Shown in pieces: positions 1-10,957 of a stretch of DNA of 64,000 bases. Source of the DNA: Montifringilla adamsi. Its lineage: Eukaryota; Chordata; Aves; Passeriformes; Passeridae. The notes beneath the pieces were generated by a model, which saw only the letters and a list, made by a program, of their open reading frames with translations, searched no databases and had not been told where the DNA came from. Position numbers and translations under genes: made by a program. How positions within the stretch are numbered: position 1 is the first letter of the stretch; each line of letters starts with the position of its first letter. Where the stretch lies: assembly GCA_017590115.1 (NCBI GenBank), contig JAGGNK010010337.1:868001-932000 (forward strand), given 5' to 3'.

Positions 1-3000
1 CACTCCTCCTTTGGATGCTGCTCCACCCAAACCAGCAGTGCTTGTGCCAGGCTGTGCTGGTCAAACAAGTGCTTCTTAAGGAACTGGAGCCACTGGAGCC
101 AAACTCGGGTTTGTTTCCGGGGATCCATGGAGGAAACCCATCCCACAGCACCTCTTGCTGCTGTCCGTTTAATTTGAACAAATCTTTTGCGCACAGGCAG
201 ATTTTCCCTCTCCCTTGTGGAAGTCTGCTTTCCACAGCACACGATCTGCTGGGAATGTAGGGAACAGCCAGGAGCAGCGATACAAATGGAGCACCTGTGG
301 GGACAGCAGGAGGCAGAGAGCTCAAGGGACACATTCCACTCAGTAGGTAAGCCCATCTAATTTTTCTCTAAGAGCAAATCATATATGACATTCTTATGCT
401 GCTCTTATTAAATTACTTTAGGTGTTAAGAAAAGAAAAAAAAAAGTATCCTTCTCTGTTTAAATATACGTTACTAGAGCTTTTTCTCTGATTTAAGCACA
501 TTTTGAAGAGTAATTTTTCTGGATTCCATGAAGCAAAGCCTGTTTAGTACACAGTGAGAAAGAAATAGCTAAGAAAATAAGACCGACCTTGAAATATTTT
601 TTTCTTATTGGAGAGGTGTATAAATACAGAATTCATAAAGGAAACTCCCTCACACTGTCTAGATGCTAACCTTGATCTGATGCAGCCCAAGCCTTCTTTT
701 TTTTTTCCATTGGGAAATTTATTCAACAGGCAATGTAGGCTTACAAATCATATACCATGAAATCTCAGTTTTGTGATGATTCTGGAGATCATGAAATCAA
801 GGGATCATAGTTTTAAGGAGAGAAAAATTTACTTTGGAAGCTGAAATGTTCTGAAGTAGTCACTTGAGGTGCAATTTGTTGTTTAGTAGTTTTTAGTTCA
901 GGTGTTGCCTGTTGTGCACACTGAAATACTTCTGTGCTGGACAAGTTTATGCCTGACAGGAGGAAGCCTCCTCCTCTGTGTCAAATCCAAGAGTGGCAGC
1001 TTTCACCTGTTGTAAAATGCCAGCTCACCTGGCTCCTGGAGGGGCTGCCCAAAGTAAAACCCAGCCACAGAAAGGGCAAAGGAGGGGATGATGATTTTTG
1101 TGATGTTTAAAGTGGAAATTGAGGAAGCATTCCAGAAAAGTGGGAGTTCAGGATCTCTGCATCCAGTGCACAAGCCTGTGTGTGACACAGCACTGCTCAT
1201 GGATTTTGGGTGGCCCCAGTTTGCTGTTCCTGGTGCAGTGCTGGTGTGAGGGGCTGTGTGGAAAAGCTGAGACCAGTTATTAAAAACAGGACGACAGAAA
1301 AGTGCTCGGGGGGCCTGTCTGGCTTACATAGCACAGCTATTGTGCCCTGGCTCCTGTAGGTGCTAATTCTCTCAGCAAACTTACAAAAATAAAACCCTGA
1401 AAAGGCTCATCCACTCTGAGAACAGCAACCTCATTCAGTGGGAGAAGGAAGCTTAGCTCTAGGAAGGGAGTGCTCCACACTGCAGGCATTGCTGTCTTCC
1501 CCTGGGCTGTGCAGAAAGTCCTGCAGCCAGTGCCCGTGTGTGAGAGGGATGCAGCAGTGCTGGAATGAACACATCCCAAATGCCTGTCCCAGCTCTGTGC
1601 AGGACACAAGTCCAATGTGACCATTTGCCCGTGGAGTGGATAAAAGAGGCCCATCTATCCCAGCAGGATGTTTCCTTAGGCAGGACAGGAGAAGCCAAAC
1701 CCCATGAAGAAGACAGTCTGCCTTAGGGATGCTCTGGCATAACTTCATGTGAGATGCTGGAGGCTCATCCCTCCCTCGGACACCTCTCAGGGTCTCTTCT
1801 TGCCTGGGCTGTCGGGAAGGGGCTCAGATAAGGAGGTTTTTGAGGGTTTGGGGAGCTGAGGCAGGGGGGCTGTGCTGCTCTGCGAGCTCCCTGCGGGGCT
1901 GTGCCCGGGCACCATCCGCAGGGATTCATTCCCACGAGAGGGCGGCATGTGGCCCCAGCAAAGGCAGATCCTGCTCCAATCCCTGCTGCAAACAGCCAGG
2001 GGGTTTGTGGGGCTGCTGCAGCAGCAGCCCTAAAGCAGAGTCGGCTGAAACTGGGGCTTCAGTAGCTCTTGGGCCTCCCCACGGCCTCTGATCAGTTGTT
2101 TTGGAGGGGATGGAGTGATTCATAAATGACCTTGTACTTTGAGTTAATCTGTTTTTACAAGATGCAAATATGGGGCCTAGAAGGACCTGTGCTGCTGGGC
2201 CAGGTGTTGCTGCCACTTCAGCTTGGAGTGAGAGCAGACCTTCTGAACCGAGTTCTGACCACTGGTCAAGGCTGTTCCCTGTCTCTTCCAAATTACTGGT
2301 GAGGAAATGTGTGGGTGAAAGCTGTTGATTTCCGGGCAGAATAAACCTCAAAGGAAGCTGGAGGAAATGGGCCGTGAATGTGTAGCTTCAGTTGCTGTTT
2401 GCTTTGAGAACAGTGAGCCATCCTGGCACTCTGCCTGGCCCCATCACTCTGGTGACTCAGTCCTCACAGGTGTCAATAATGGACTTTGAACGTTTGTCTT
2501 TGCAAATGAAATTGTGCGTGTAGTAGTCAGCTACTGATTCCCTGCATCGTTTGGTTGCTCAGCTTGATCACAGTTTGACTCCTATCGGTGGCTGGACAGA
2601 TGATCCTGCAGGAAATGATCCCCAAGGCAGGGCAGAAACACCTCCAAGTGCCGTGTGCCTCATCATTCCTGCCCACAGTGCTCGTGCTCCTGCTCTCCTG
2701 GGGCAGCTGCCTTCCCTTTGGGGCACAGTGTGAGCTCCAGTGTCCCTCAGCTGCCTAGACTTGAAGGTGGAGGCATTTAACCAAATCACAACATGGCAAA
2801 CACAACCTCTGTGTTAGCAGAGCCGCATTGAAGCCCTGTTGATGATTTTGTACGTGAGCAAATATTAGCCCTGAGTATCCAGTAACATTTCTGACTGACT
2901 CCCACCCGGCAGGAGCTGCTGCAGCTCTGCATGGGCTGTGGCAGGAGGGCACAACGGGAGCTCACTTGTGCTTGAGAGCCCTGGAGTCTTGACTTCATAA

Positions 3001-6000
3001 AATAAACATAAGGGCTCCACAGAGGTGAGAGATCCTGTGTTTGACTAACACTGTGGTGACCCTCCCTCTAATGCTGATGGAAATAATATTTTTATCTTAA
3101 ATGGGTACTGCAAATATCTTAGGTTCAGATTTGGATTTATCTCAAAGTTCCAAAAGAAAGGTGTTTTGATGCTTTCGAGGAACTTAGCATTTGAATATTT
3201 AAAACTCCAAAATTTATGTATCTTTAGCTTATAGCATTCAAACCCTGAGTTCACTGAATATTAGTCTGTTGTGAAACTAGATCAGTTTCAGACTTCATAT
3301 ACAAAACAAGCTACCCCCTTCTCTTCTCCTCTGCAGGAAAGGTGCAAAGCTGTCCTAGATCCAAGCTCCATAAGAAGGTGGAAATATTTGTCAAATGAAA
3401 TCCTTCTATGAATACTCCTTTAACTGGTAGTGGCAGGAAAGGTTCACAGTCAGTCTTTTAAAGGGCATAGTAAGAATGTTGTTTCTTGGTGAATCCCACG
3501 TTGGCATGAGTTGAAATAAGCACCTGTTCTCGGGGCTTTTGCAAAAGAGCTGGGAAATTCCAGTTTTGTTCAGCTCGCTTGCTTACTGCATCACTGGAGT
3601 TTGTTATTTTTGTCACAATCACCTGGTAAACTGGGTAAGCCATAGAGGAACCCTTCAAAAGGCAGCTCTGTTTCAGAGCTGACCTGAATTCATCCTGTTC
3701 CAGAGGCAGAGTGATCTTATTTTTGCAAGGTTTTAAATTATGTTCTGAGATTTGTCTTCTCCATGAGGTAAATTCCACAGGGTTTGCTTGAGGAGTTCCC
3801 CCTCCCTCTCCCCAAATACTGCTGTTTAGGAATCATTCCACTCCAAAGCATCTGGAACGAGAAATGCCTCTGCAGCAGATTTATACTTGGCCAGAGGGAA
3901 GTTCTCTGGCTAGAAAGCCAGAAAAAGCAGAAGGCTTTTAAAAACTTTTCATAACTTCTTTCAGGACTGAGAGTTCCCCCCTGTGGCAGGGAGCTTTCAG
4001 ATACCTGTGCCAGCCCTATACTTGTCATCCAGAGGCAGGAGATGTACAAGACCCTTTCTGCTGTATCTTGCTGATCTTGCTCCTGCTCAGACTGCCTTGG
4101 CTTGCTCTCATTCCCAACTCAGGTTTCTGCAGTTGCCTCAGTCCTGTCGATGTATGGAGAGGGCAGAGCACTGAGTCTGTGCCCTCACACACTCCACAAA
4201 TCCCATCTTTTATCCTAGAGCCAGTGTGCATTTCCCACTGATGAAGACACGGGGTTATGGAAAAGAAAACCTTGGATACAAGCACCTGGGCTAAGAGGAT
4301 CCCAGTGGAAAATGATTGTGGTGTGTTCTTCTCCTGGTCCATTTGCTGAGTGGGCTTCTGCTCATGGCACCAGTTGTTTCTGAGGATAATTTATTGGTTT
4401 GAGGAGAAAGTAAAAGGGAGAAAATGACAACCAGTGTTCCATGCTTGCAATAATCAAGGGGTAATTATTTAAAACCTCTTGCTGCCAAGTTAGGACTGGG
4501 TTAGGGAACTACTTCTGTGTCTGCAGCTAGGCAGGGATGTCATTGTGGGCACCATGCATCCTCACTGTACCTCCACTAATGCTCAAGGTGTTGACTCGAG
4601 GAAAAGTTTAGCCAGCTGCATTATGATTGATTAGCCACACAAATGTAAAAGCAAACACAGATGTCCCAAGTATCCAAGGAAAATGTATACCTGCTGCACA
4701 TCATTTGGTGTGCATACTGATATATTATGCACTAAGGAGTGACTTTTCACCATGCTGGGAGGGAGAAATTTTGTAATTTGTATTCACAAAAGCATTTAAG
4801 CAGGTGCTTAAGTGAGTTGGTGAATAGAAATGGATTGTTGTATTGGAGCATTTAGACCAAGACTGGACTCCTTTGTATCCAGAAATCATGGCTGGTGTTT
4901 GTCCTGAGTGTTGTGCACAGCCTTTGTCCCTCAGGGAGAAGAAAGGGCAAAAATTACTAATGGGACAAGGAAAGTATGGGTGAAAACCATGGCACATCTC
5001 TGTTGGAGAAAGCTGGGTGCTGTTCTTGCTCCTGCAGTGGCTGTTTCTGCATGTCTCTCGTTAGGTGGCATTAGTCCAGTGGCTAAAGACACTGAAAGCA
5101 TCCTGCAGCTCCCCTGATGGGGGGAGCCCATAATCCCTTTGTTAGGGACAGCTGGGAACTATTTCAAGAAGAAAACAGGAGCAGGCACAGCAAGATTCTG
5201 CCTGTGGGGTGGTTGCTCTTCAGATGGTTGGGTACCACCTCTGGTTTTCACAGCTCGTTGTGAAGCTCTGCTTTGTCCAGGTGCTCTGCCGGGTCTGGGG
5301 AAAGACACTGACTGCCACTGATTGTGGCAGCAATCCCACAACAGCGTTCTTGGCTCTAGGATGCCAAGGAAATCCTATCCCCATTGCTTGAGCCCGCCTG
5401 TGATCTTTTTCACTGCAGAGCCCAGCGGTGAGCCTGTGTCTCCTGTGTCTCCCTGCCCTCTCCTACCCCTCAGAGCCAGGATCTCAGCCCAGCAGCGGCT
5501 GCGTTTCCAGAGCAACAGGCTCCCGGTTATTTCTTAGCAGCTCTTCGTGGACTGACATAGAACCTGATGGGAAGAAGAGCAGCGCCCTCTTCCTCCTGGC
5601 TTTCAGAGCTCAGAAATCCCGAGCAGCAGAGGCACTCCTGCGTGTCCTGCCTTGCTCCTCCTTGGTCTCCAGATGTCAGGCTTCTGGAAAGTTAGAAAGG
5701 AGTGAGAAAACTGTGTTTGTGTAGTGTGAAGTGACTCGCCCTGGTTTAGCCTTAACAAGATCCCTCCTATATATTTAATGACCTGAATGTAAAATTTATG
5801 GCTTGGAATGCCCCAGCAGCAGAGGAAGCCTTCAGCACACAAGCTGCCTTTTGCAGTTCAGGAGAAGTGAAATCCCCTGAGGTTTGGGAAGTCTGAGTGA
5901 TGTAGTTATGGTTGGCACTTTGAATATATGTGTAGACTACTTCAAAATAAATATTTGCAGTTCAACTCTAACATACATCTGGGAGGGTGAGAACTAGCAT

Positions 6001-7124
6001 GTATTAATGTTTCTTCAAATTAATAATTTTGAAAATTTTACACTGAAATAATTTTGCAGTTGCACATAATAAACAGAGGCTGGTGTGGGTACATACCGGG
6101 GATAAAATCACCTGCCCTCTATGCACACCATTTCCTCCTCTTTTATTGAGAACCAGCCCATCTCACGTTTAAGCTTCTTTAAAGACGGGAAAACAAAGGT
6201 AAGGGAGCTCTTGCAAGACTTGCCATTTTAATCTCTTGTTTCAACATGTGCAGCTTTAGTGTTGCTGAAACTCTCATTCACCTGCTGCCTCTGTGTATGA
6301 AGAGAACCAGTCAGATAAATTCACTTCAGACTCCTGGGAAGCCATGCAATGTCTGATTCCTCTCCCAGTGTCTTCTGTGCCTCTGCTGCGTGCTTGATGC
6401 CGCCAGCTCAGGCACTGCACAGACACACACAGGGGAAGAGGCTGGAGCTGCACCCAAGATAAACTTGGAGAGATGCCCTGGGAATAGTTGTGTCCATGAA
6501 ATGCCTGTGATGGGGCCCAGATCCCAGCCCAGGAGGTCCTTTCCCTTGGTCAGCACTGGAAACACAGAAGGTGAGTGTGGAACTACTGAACGAAATGGGC
6601 TACATTTCTTAGGAACCTCAATCTGACTCTACCTTTGTACGTCAGAGGATTTCTCCAGCTCTATCCATAGTCTTTGTCTAGCTACAGATGATAATTAAGT
6701 AGCTCAGTAAATACTTCTGGATTTTTGTATCCAACGTTTTTAGAAAGGACTGGTTTGTAGTCTCCAAATTATTCCAGTTGTTTTCTTGATTATGCTACAA
6801 CTGACCCTTACTGATGGACAGAAAGCTTATTTTAATACATCAATTATTGTGATTTCATTTTCTTAAGCTTTTCACAGTCTTTTCTCTGGAAATGGATTCT
6901 CTAAAATTTTTTCTTTGTGCTGAGTAAATTATTCCTTTCAGACCTACTGCCTGCTTCTGCTTCTGTTAAATTATACCACTCTGTCCTTTCTTCAGAGTTT
7001 TCTGGGGCATCTCTGCATTTCTTCAGGGTATGGCAAGCACTAAAAAATCACTTCTTTTTAGGGAAAGATGAGAAATCAAAGAAAAGGAGAAAAAAAAAAA
7101 AAACAAAAAAAAACCCAACAAGGA

Positions 7125-7285
7125 CCGACCCACTTCCTGCGTTGCCGGCTGCTGCTTCGCCGCTTTCCTCTTCACCGGGAGGGGCGGTGGGATGGGGCTG
7201 GGAACCGGCGTCCGCAGCTCCTCTTCCCTCGCTCTGATTAAGCTGCAGGCGTGACTGGGGACTTGAGGCGGTACAAACCGGCTGG
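7125..7285. promoter_or_regulatory. Isolated CpG-rich patch
   Basis: About 14 CpG dinucleotides fall in about 160 bases, while the flanking kilobases have almost none. In a vertebrate genome such a cluster suggests an unmethylated element, either a distal promoter or an enhancer. It follows directly on an A-rich run at about 7088-7112. No coding exon could be linked to it. It lies 3.7 kb upstream of the NRIP3 start codon, so a distal NRIP3 element is possible, but nothing in the sequence proves it. Confidence 0.35.
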
Positions 7286-7352
7286 AAATAGGCATATAAC
7301 CAAGCAAATGGCATTTGAAAGCAGGGCCGCTGTGGCATTGTCTGCCCTGGAC

Positions 7353-7366
7353 TGATAAGCTTATCA
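7353..7366. promoter_or_regulatory. Perfect 14-bp palindrome of two GATA motifs
   Basis: TGATAAGCTTATCA reads the same on both strands and holds two inverted GATAAG-type sites sharing a central AGCT. Palindromic GATA sites are known high-affinity sites for GATA zinc-finger factors. Its closeness to the CpG-rich patch makes a cis-regulatory element plausible, but this is inference from sequence alone. Confidence 0.35.
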
Positions 7367-9858
7367 AAGTTGCACATCCTCTCCCCTCCCTCCAAGGGCA
7401 CCCGCGCTGCCTTCCCTGCCCAAAGGAAGCTGGAAAGGCCACCACCGTGTCCCTCTGTTTGCCCCTTGCAGTGGGTTTGGCCTCTTCTGCTGGTTGGGCC
7501 AGCAGAAGAGCTCTGGGGAAGATGCCCGGGCACGGGACAGAGCCCATGGCACTCCTGCAGCTGTGCTGGCAGCGGGCAGGGCCAGCAGGCTCCGCTGTCC
7601 TGCAGCCTGTGCCTGTCCCTGTGCCTGCCCTGGCACCTCGGCTTCCTGCACAGCCAGCAGGGCCAGACCCGGCCTGGAGGGGGTTTCTCCAGCACAGCCC
7701 CGAGAAGCCTCTTTTTGACACCGGGATTGATTTTATATGGAGGTGAGGAGGAACATCCCGTGCTGCTCTGGAGGCGGGAAAGAACAAGAAAAGTGGTTTT
7801 GTCACTTGGAGCTTTTCTTGAGTAAGGGACAGTGGTCACACACAGGCTTGTCTCCGGTGAGTGGATGGGAATTTTTCTGAAATGTGCCCCTATTTAGATA
7901 GGCACATTGTAAGGGAAGGGGAGAAATACCACCAGCTAATCTGTGCAAACAAGTGATTTAGCCACTTAACCAGCTTAACCCCAGGGTTTGAGCTGTTCAA
8001 ACTGGGCTCCTCCTTCAGTGTGGATCATTTGAGCAGATGAATTACTGCTTCTTCCCCCTTCCTCTTTCTCAGGATTAAAAACCAAGAGAGGAATTAGGCT
8101 TTTATCTCATTTGTTACTCTTGAACATTGAGCAGATTTTCCTCAGAGCTGTTGGCACAAAGTGCATTTGTAACATACAGCAGAAGTGAAATTACAGGGCT
8201 CAGATAAAATGCTTGTGTGCTAAATGGAAATCCAGGCTGCAGCCTCGGAGCTGCAGTGTGAGGGGGCTTTTCATGCTCCACCTGTGCTTGCAGCTTTAGT
8301 CTTTGTGAAATAAGCCAGAGCTGACTGGGCATTTGTTAATACATTGGGCAGAGTGCTGCTACTCCATGAAGCTTTTATACTAAAAATTGCCTCCTGGTTT
8401 CAGTGTCAGCCCTTTTGCTTCCTCCTTGCCTTCAGGAGAGCGTGGAGGCAGTCGTAGATCTTTATTTAATCAGCTGGAAAAGTGCCAAATAGCTCCCAAG
8501 GTGAAAAATAAGGTGCTTTTATCCTCCTGGCCCTGTGTGCCAGAGTGGAACAATGGTCCTGTCGTGTAATGAGCTGAGTCAGCATAGGGAATAAAAATTA
8601 TATCCCCCCTTCAGACTGTCAGCCCTGTTATCCTTCTGCAGGCTGACACATTCACTGAGCTGGGCTGGCTCATGTGTCGTGGCCCTTATGTGAGGCTGTG
8701 AAATTATGTGCTCGGGTTTTATGGCATTCCGACTCATCAGCTGATTTTTTTCCCTCCTCTCTCCCAGGTCACATGAGAAGGGGCTGAACACACATGGTCT
8801 GTCCTGGCTGCAGAGCTCAGATGTGTAAGTTTACCCACCAGGGGTTGCCGCTCTGGCATCAGCCCTGCTCTGTGCCAGCCCCGCTCCCCAGGCCAGGAGC
8901 AGGAGCTGCAGGGTGCCAGTGGTGTCTTGGGGAGCAGAAAGTGTGAGCCCAGGCTCTGTTGGTGGGGGAGAGCAAAGGAGAATCAGTGTCCCAGCTCTGG
9001 AAGGCAGGCAGTGTCCTAGAATCTGGCTTGGCATAAATCCTGGGCTAAGCTCTGCTTTTCTTGTGCTTTGCCTAGCACATCAAAGGTCTCTCTTAGTTTA
9101 ACGAGAACCAAACCCACGGGGAGTGTTTACAGATCTGTACTGTCTCTCTGAGGCAGAGCTGCATTTTTTCTGCACCTATTCCATGCAATAAATTACTTGG
9201 AAAGCAGAAAGTTCAGGGAAGCACCTGCTGCCCTCACCTGCTGTTGCAGTGAATGAAACCCAAGTGTGCTATGAATCCTGATAAGAAAATTACCTTCTGT
9301 AACCACTACATTAATCAACTTCTATAGTATGAAACTCTATTAAAATAGTTTGTTAATGTGTATTAGTTCATATTGTACACTGTCATGGAAAGAGGTATAG
9401 GAATTTTACTGGAGACCTCATTCATGCTTAAATAAAACAAGTTAAAGGACAGCCCAGCCCCAGAAAAAGGGACTTTGCTTCTTGGAAGCCTAGAGCTGCC
9501 CATGAAGAATAAAGGGCACCTTTAGAGAGCCAAGGTAGTGCCAGCAACCTCTAACACATCTCCCAGCTTTGTCTGGGATCAGAGGCAAGTAACTACAGCA
9601 ACAGCTGGGTCATTAGGCAAGCAGCACAAAAGCTGTAAAGCCATAGCTGCTTTTCCAAGTTTTGCTCTGATTAACAATCAGTTGTGTGGGTGTTGGTGAT
9701 TAGTCACATTGTGCTGTTCCTAGACATTTGATGGGTACAGAAACCCTGTGTAAAACCACATTTAAGGTACCCCAGTTTGGCTGGGACAACTTTTGAGACA
9801 GTTTTCCTGGGCACTTGAGTGGGCAGTGATGATCCAGATTGCTGCTAGCCATGCTGGA

Positions 9859-10304
9859 AGGAGACTTAAGGAGCTGGTAGGGCAGCGTCTATTTCTTTCT
9901 TCACGCTGTTTTTCTGTTAGGAGAAGTTGGTTGCGTGTGGAAACTGACTGTAAAAAATGGGACTTTTGTATGTAAAAGGAAGGGAGTAGAAATATAATGA
10001 TAGTTATAACCACAGTTGTTTTCTCCTAGTAAGTACTTTTAGATGCCTGGCATTCAGAGTTAATAGCATTTCATTTCTTTTTTTAAAAATTATTTTTTAA
10101 CTTTTGCATGAAAATGGCACTTGCAGTACAAAATTCCTCTCTGGATCAGAGTAAGTCAAAATGGCTTCATACAATGCATACGTACACACACATGTTGGCC
10201 TGTGATCTATAGATACACACAACACCTAATCATAGAGATTCAGTGAAGTATAGTCACTGGTATTTCAAAATATAAAACTCTCAAGATCACACTTCAATCA
10301 AGGC
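9859..10304 (+). repeat. Direct duplication, upstream copy
   Basis: This ~446-base segment is repeated in the same orientation at 11157-11606 (offset about 1298). Most of it is identical. The differences cluster near the T-rich stretch after 10078, where there are a few substitutions and small indels, including several extra bases before GCAGTACAAAATTCC in the downstream copy. The right end is sharp: both copies share ...CAATCAAGGC and then diverge. The downstream copy starts 25 bases after the NRIP3 exon 1 splice donor, so the two copies bracket the promoter and first exon. It could be a real segmental duplication or two haplotypes placed side by side by the assembler. Confidence 0.9.
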
Positions 10305-10387
10305 CCGTGGCCAGTGGGGCTGCATCACCCCAGCCCGGGGGAGCACCCAGGAGCACACGGGTGTCGGGCAGTGTCACCTGTGGCGAC

Positions 10388-10705
10388 ACCTCAGCTCCGC
10401 ACGCAGGGCAGTGCTGCGGGGCTGCGGGCATCTCTCACAGCCCGGCTCCGCACCCAGGGCAGTGCTGCGGGGCTGCGGGCATCTCTCACAGCTCAGCTCC
10501 GCACGCAGGGCAGTGCTGCGGGGCTGCGGGCATCTCTCACAGCCCGGCTCCGCACCCAGGGCAGTGCTGCGGGGCTGCGGGCATCTCTCACAGCCCGGCT
10601 CCGCACCCAGGGCAGTGCTGCGGGGCTGCGGGCAGCTCTCCCAGCTCAGCTCCGCACGCAGGGCAGTGCTGCGGGGCCGCGGGCATCTCTCCCAGCTCAG
10701 CTCCG
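10388..10705 (+). repeat. 51-bp tandem repeat (minisatellite), about 6 copies
   Basis: The core AGGGCAGTGCTGCGGGGC recurs exactly every 51 bases, starting near 10405, 10456, 10507, 10558, 10609 and 10660. Two unit variants are visible (GCACGCAGG and GCACCCAGG), and the last copy is slightly diverged. Because 51 is a multiple of 3, several frames remain open across the array, which creates long open frames that are not evidence of a protein. It sits about 170-490 bases upstream of the TATA box. Confidence 0.93.
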
Positions 10706-10875
10706 CTGCTCTCTGCTGTCCGTGCGGCTCTGAGAGCCGCGCAGTGCCCGCGGCTAGCTCTGCCGGCGGGAGGAAGGGCGGGGATGTGCCGTGGGCTGTG
10801 TTTTCCCCTCGGAGCCCCGCCGCTGGCGATGCTCGCAGCGCTCCGGCCGCGCTCCCCGCGTCACCGCGCCCGGGC

Positions 10876-10882
10876 TATAAAG
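10876..10882 (+). promoter_or_regulatory. NRIP3: TATA box of NRIP3
   Basis: TATAAAG lies in an otherwise GC-rich promoter, 76 bases upstream of the NRIP3 ATG. Transcription would start near 10905-10915, giving a 5' leader of roughly 45-55 bases. This argues against any upstream in-frame start being used. Confidence 0.65.
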
Positions 10883-10957
10883 CGCAGGCGGCGGCGCAGC
10901 CCCCGCGCTGCTCCGCGCCGCGCAGCCCCGCGCCGCCGGCCGCTCTCGGCAGCAGAG

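Larger units (their letters stand above)
1..9858. other. Intergenic DNA upstream of NRIP3
   Basis: I found no exon that I can name on either strand. In the syntenic human region the next gene on this side is SCUBE2, so its 3' end is expected to the left, but I see no CUB or EGF-like SCUBE2 coding sequence. Open frames here are short, or lie in the GC-rich part around 7.1-7.8 kb where stops are rare in several frames at once. An A-rich run lies at about 7088-7112. The only parts listed separately are a CpG-rich patch and a palindromic GATA site. Confidence 0.7.

Noticed and set aside
7023..7839. Two minus-strand frames of about 260 codons plus opposing plus-strand frames
   Set aside because: They overlap in different frames in GC-rich DNA, end in translated A/T runs, and show no domain or splice logic.
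1..9858. SCUBE2 3' exons expected by synteny
   Set aside because: No CUB, EGF-like or SCUBE C-terminal sequence was seen, so the gene probably ends left of the window.
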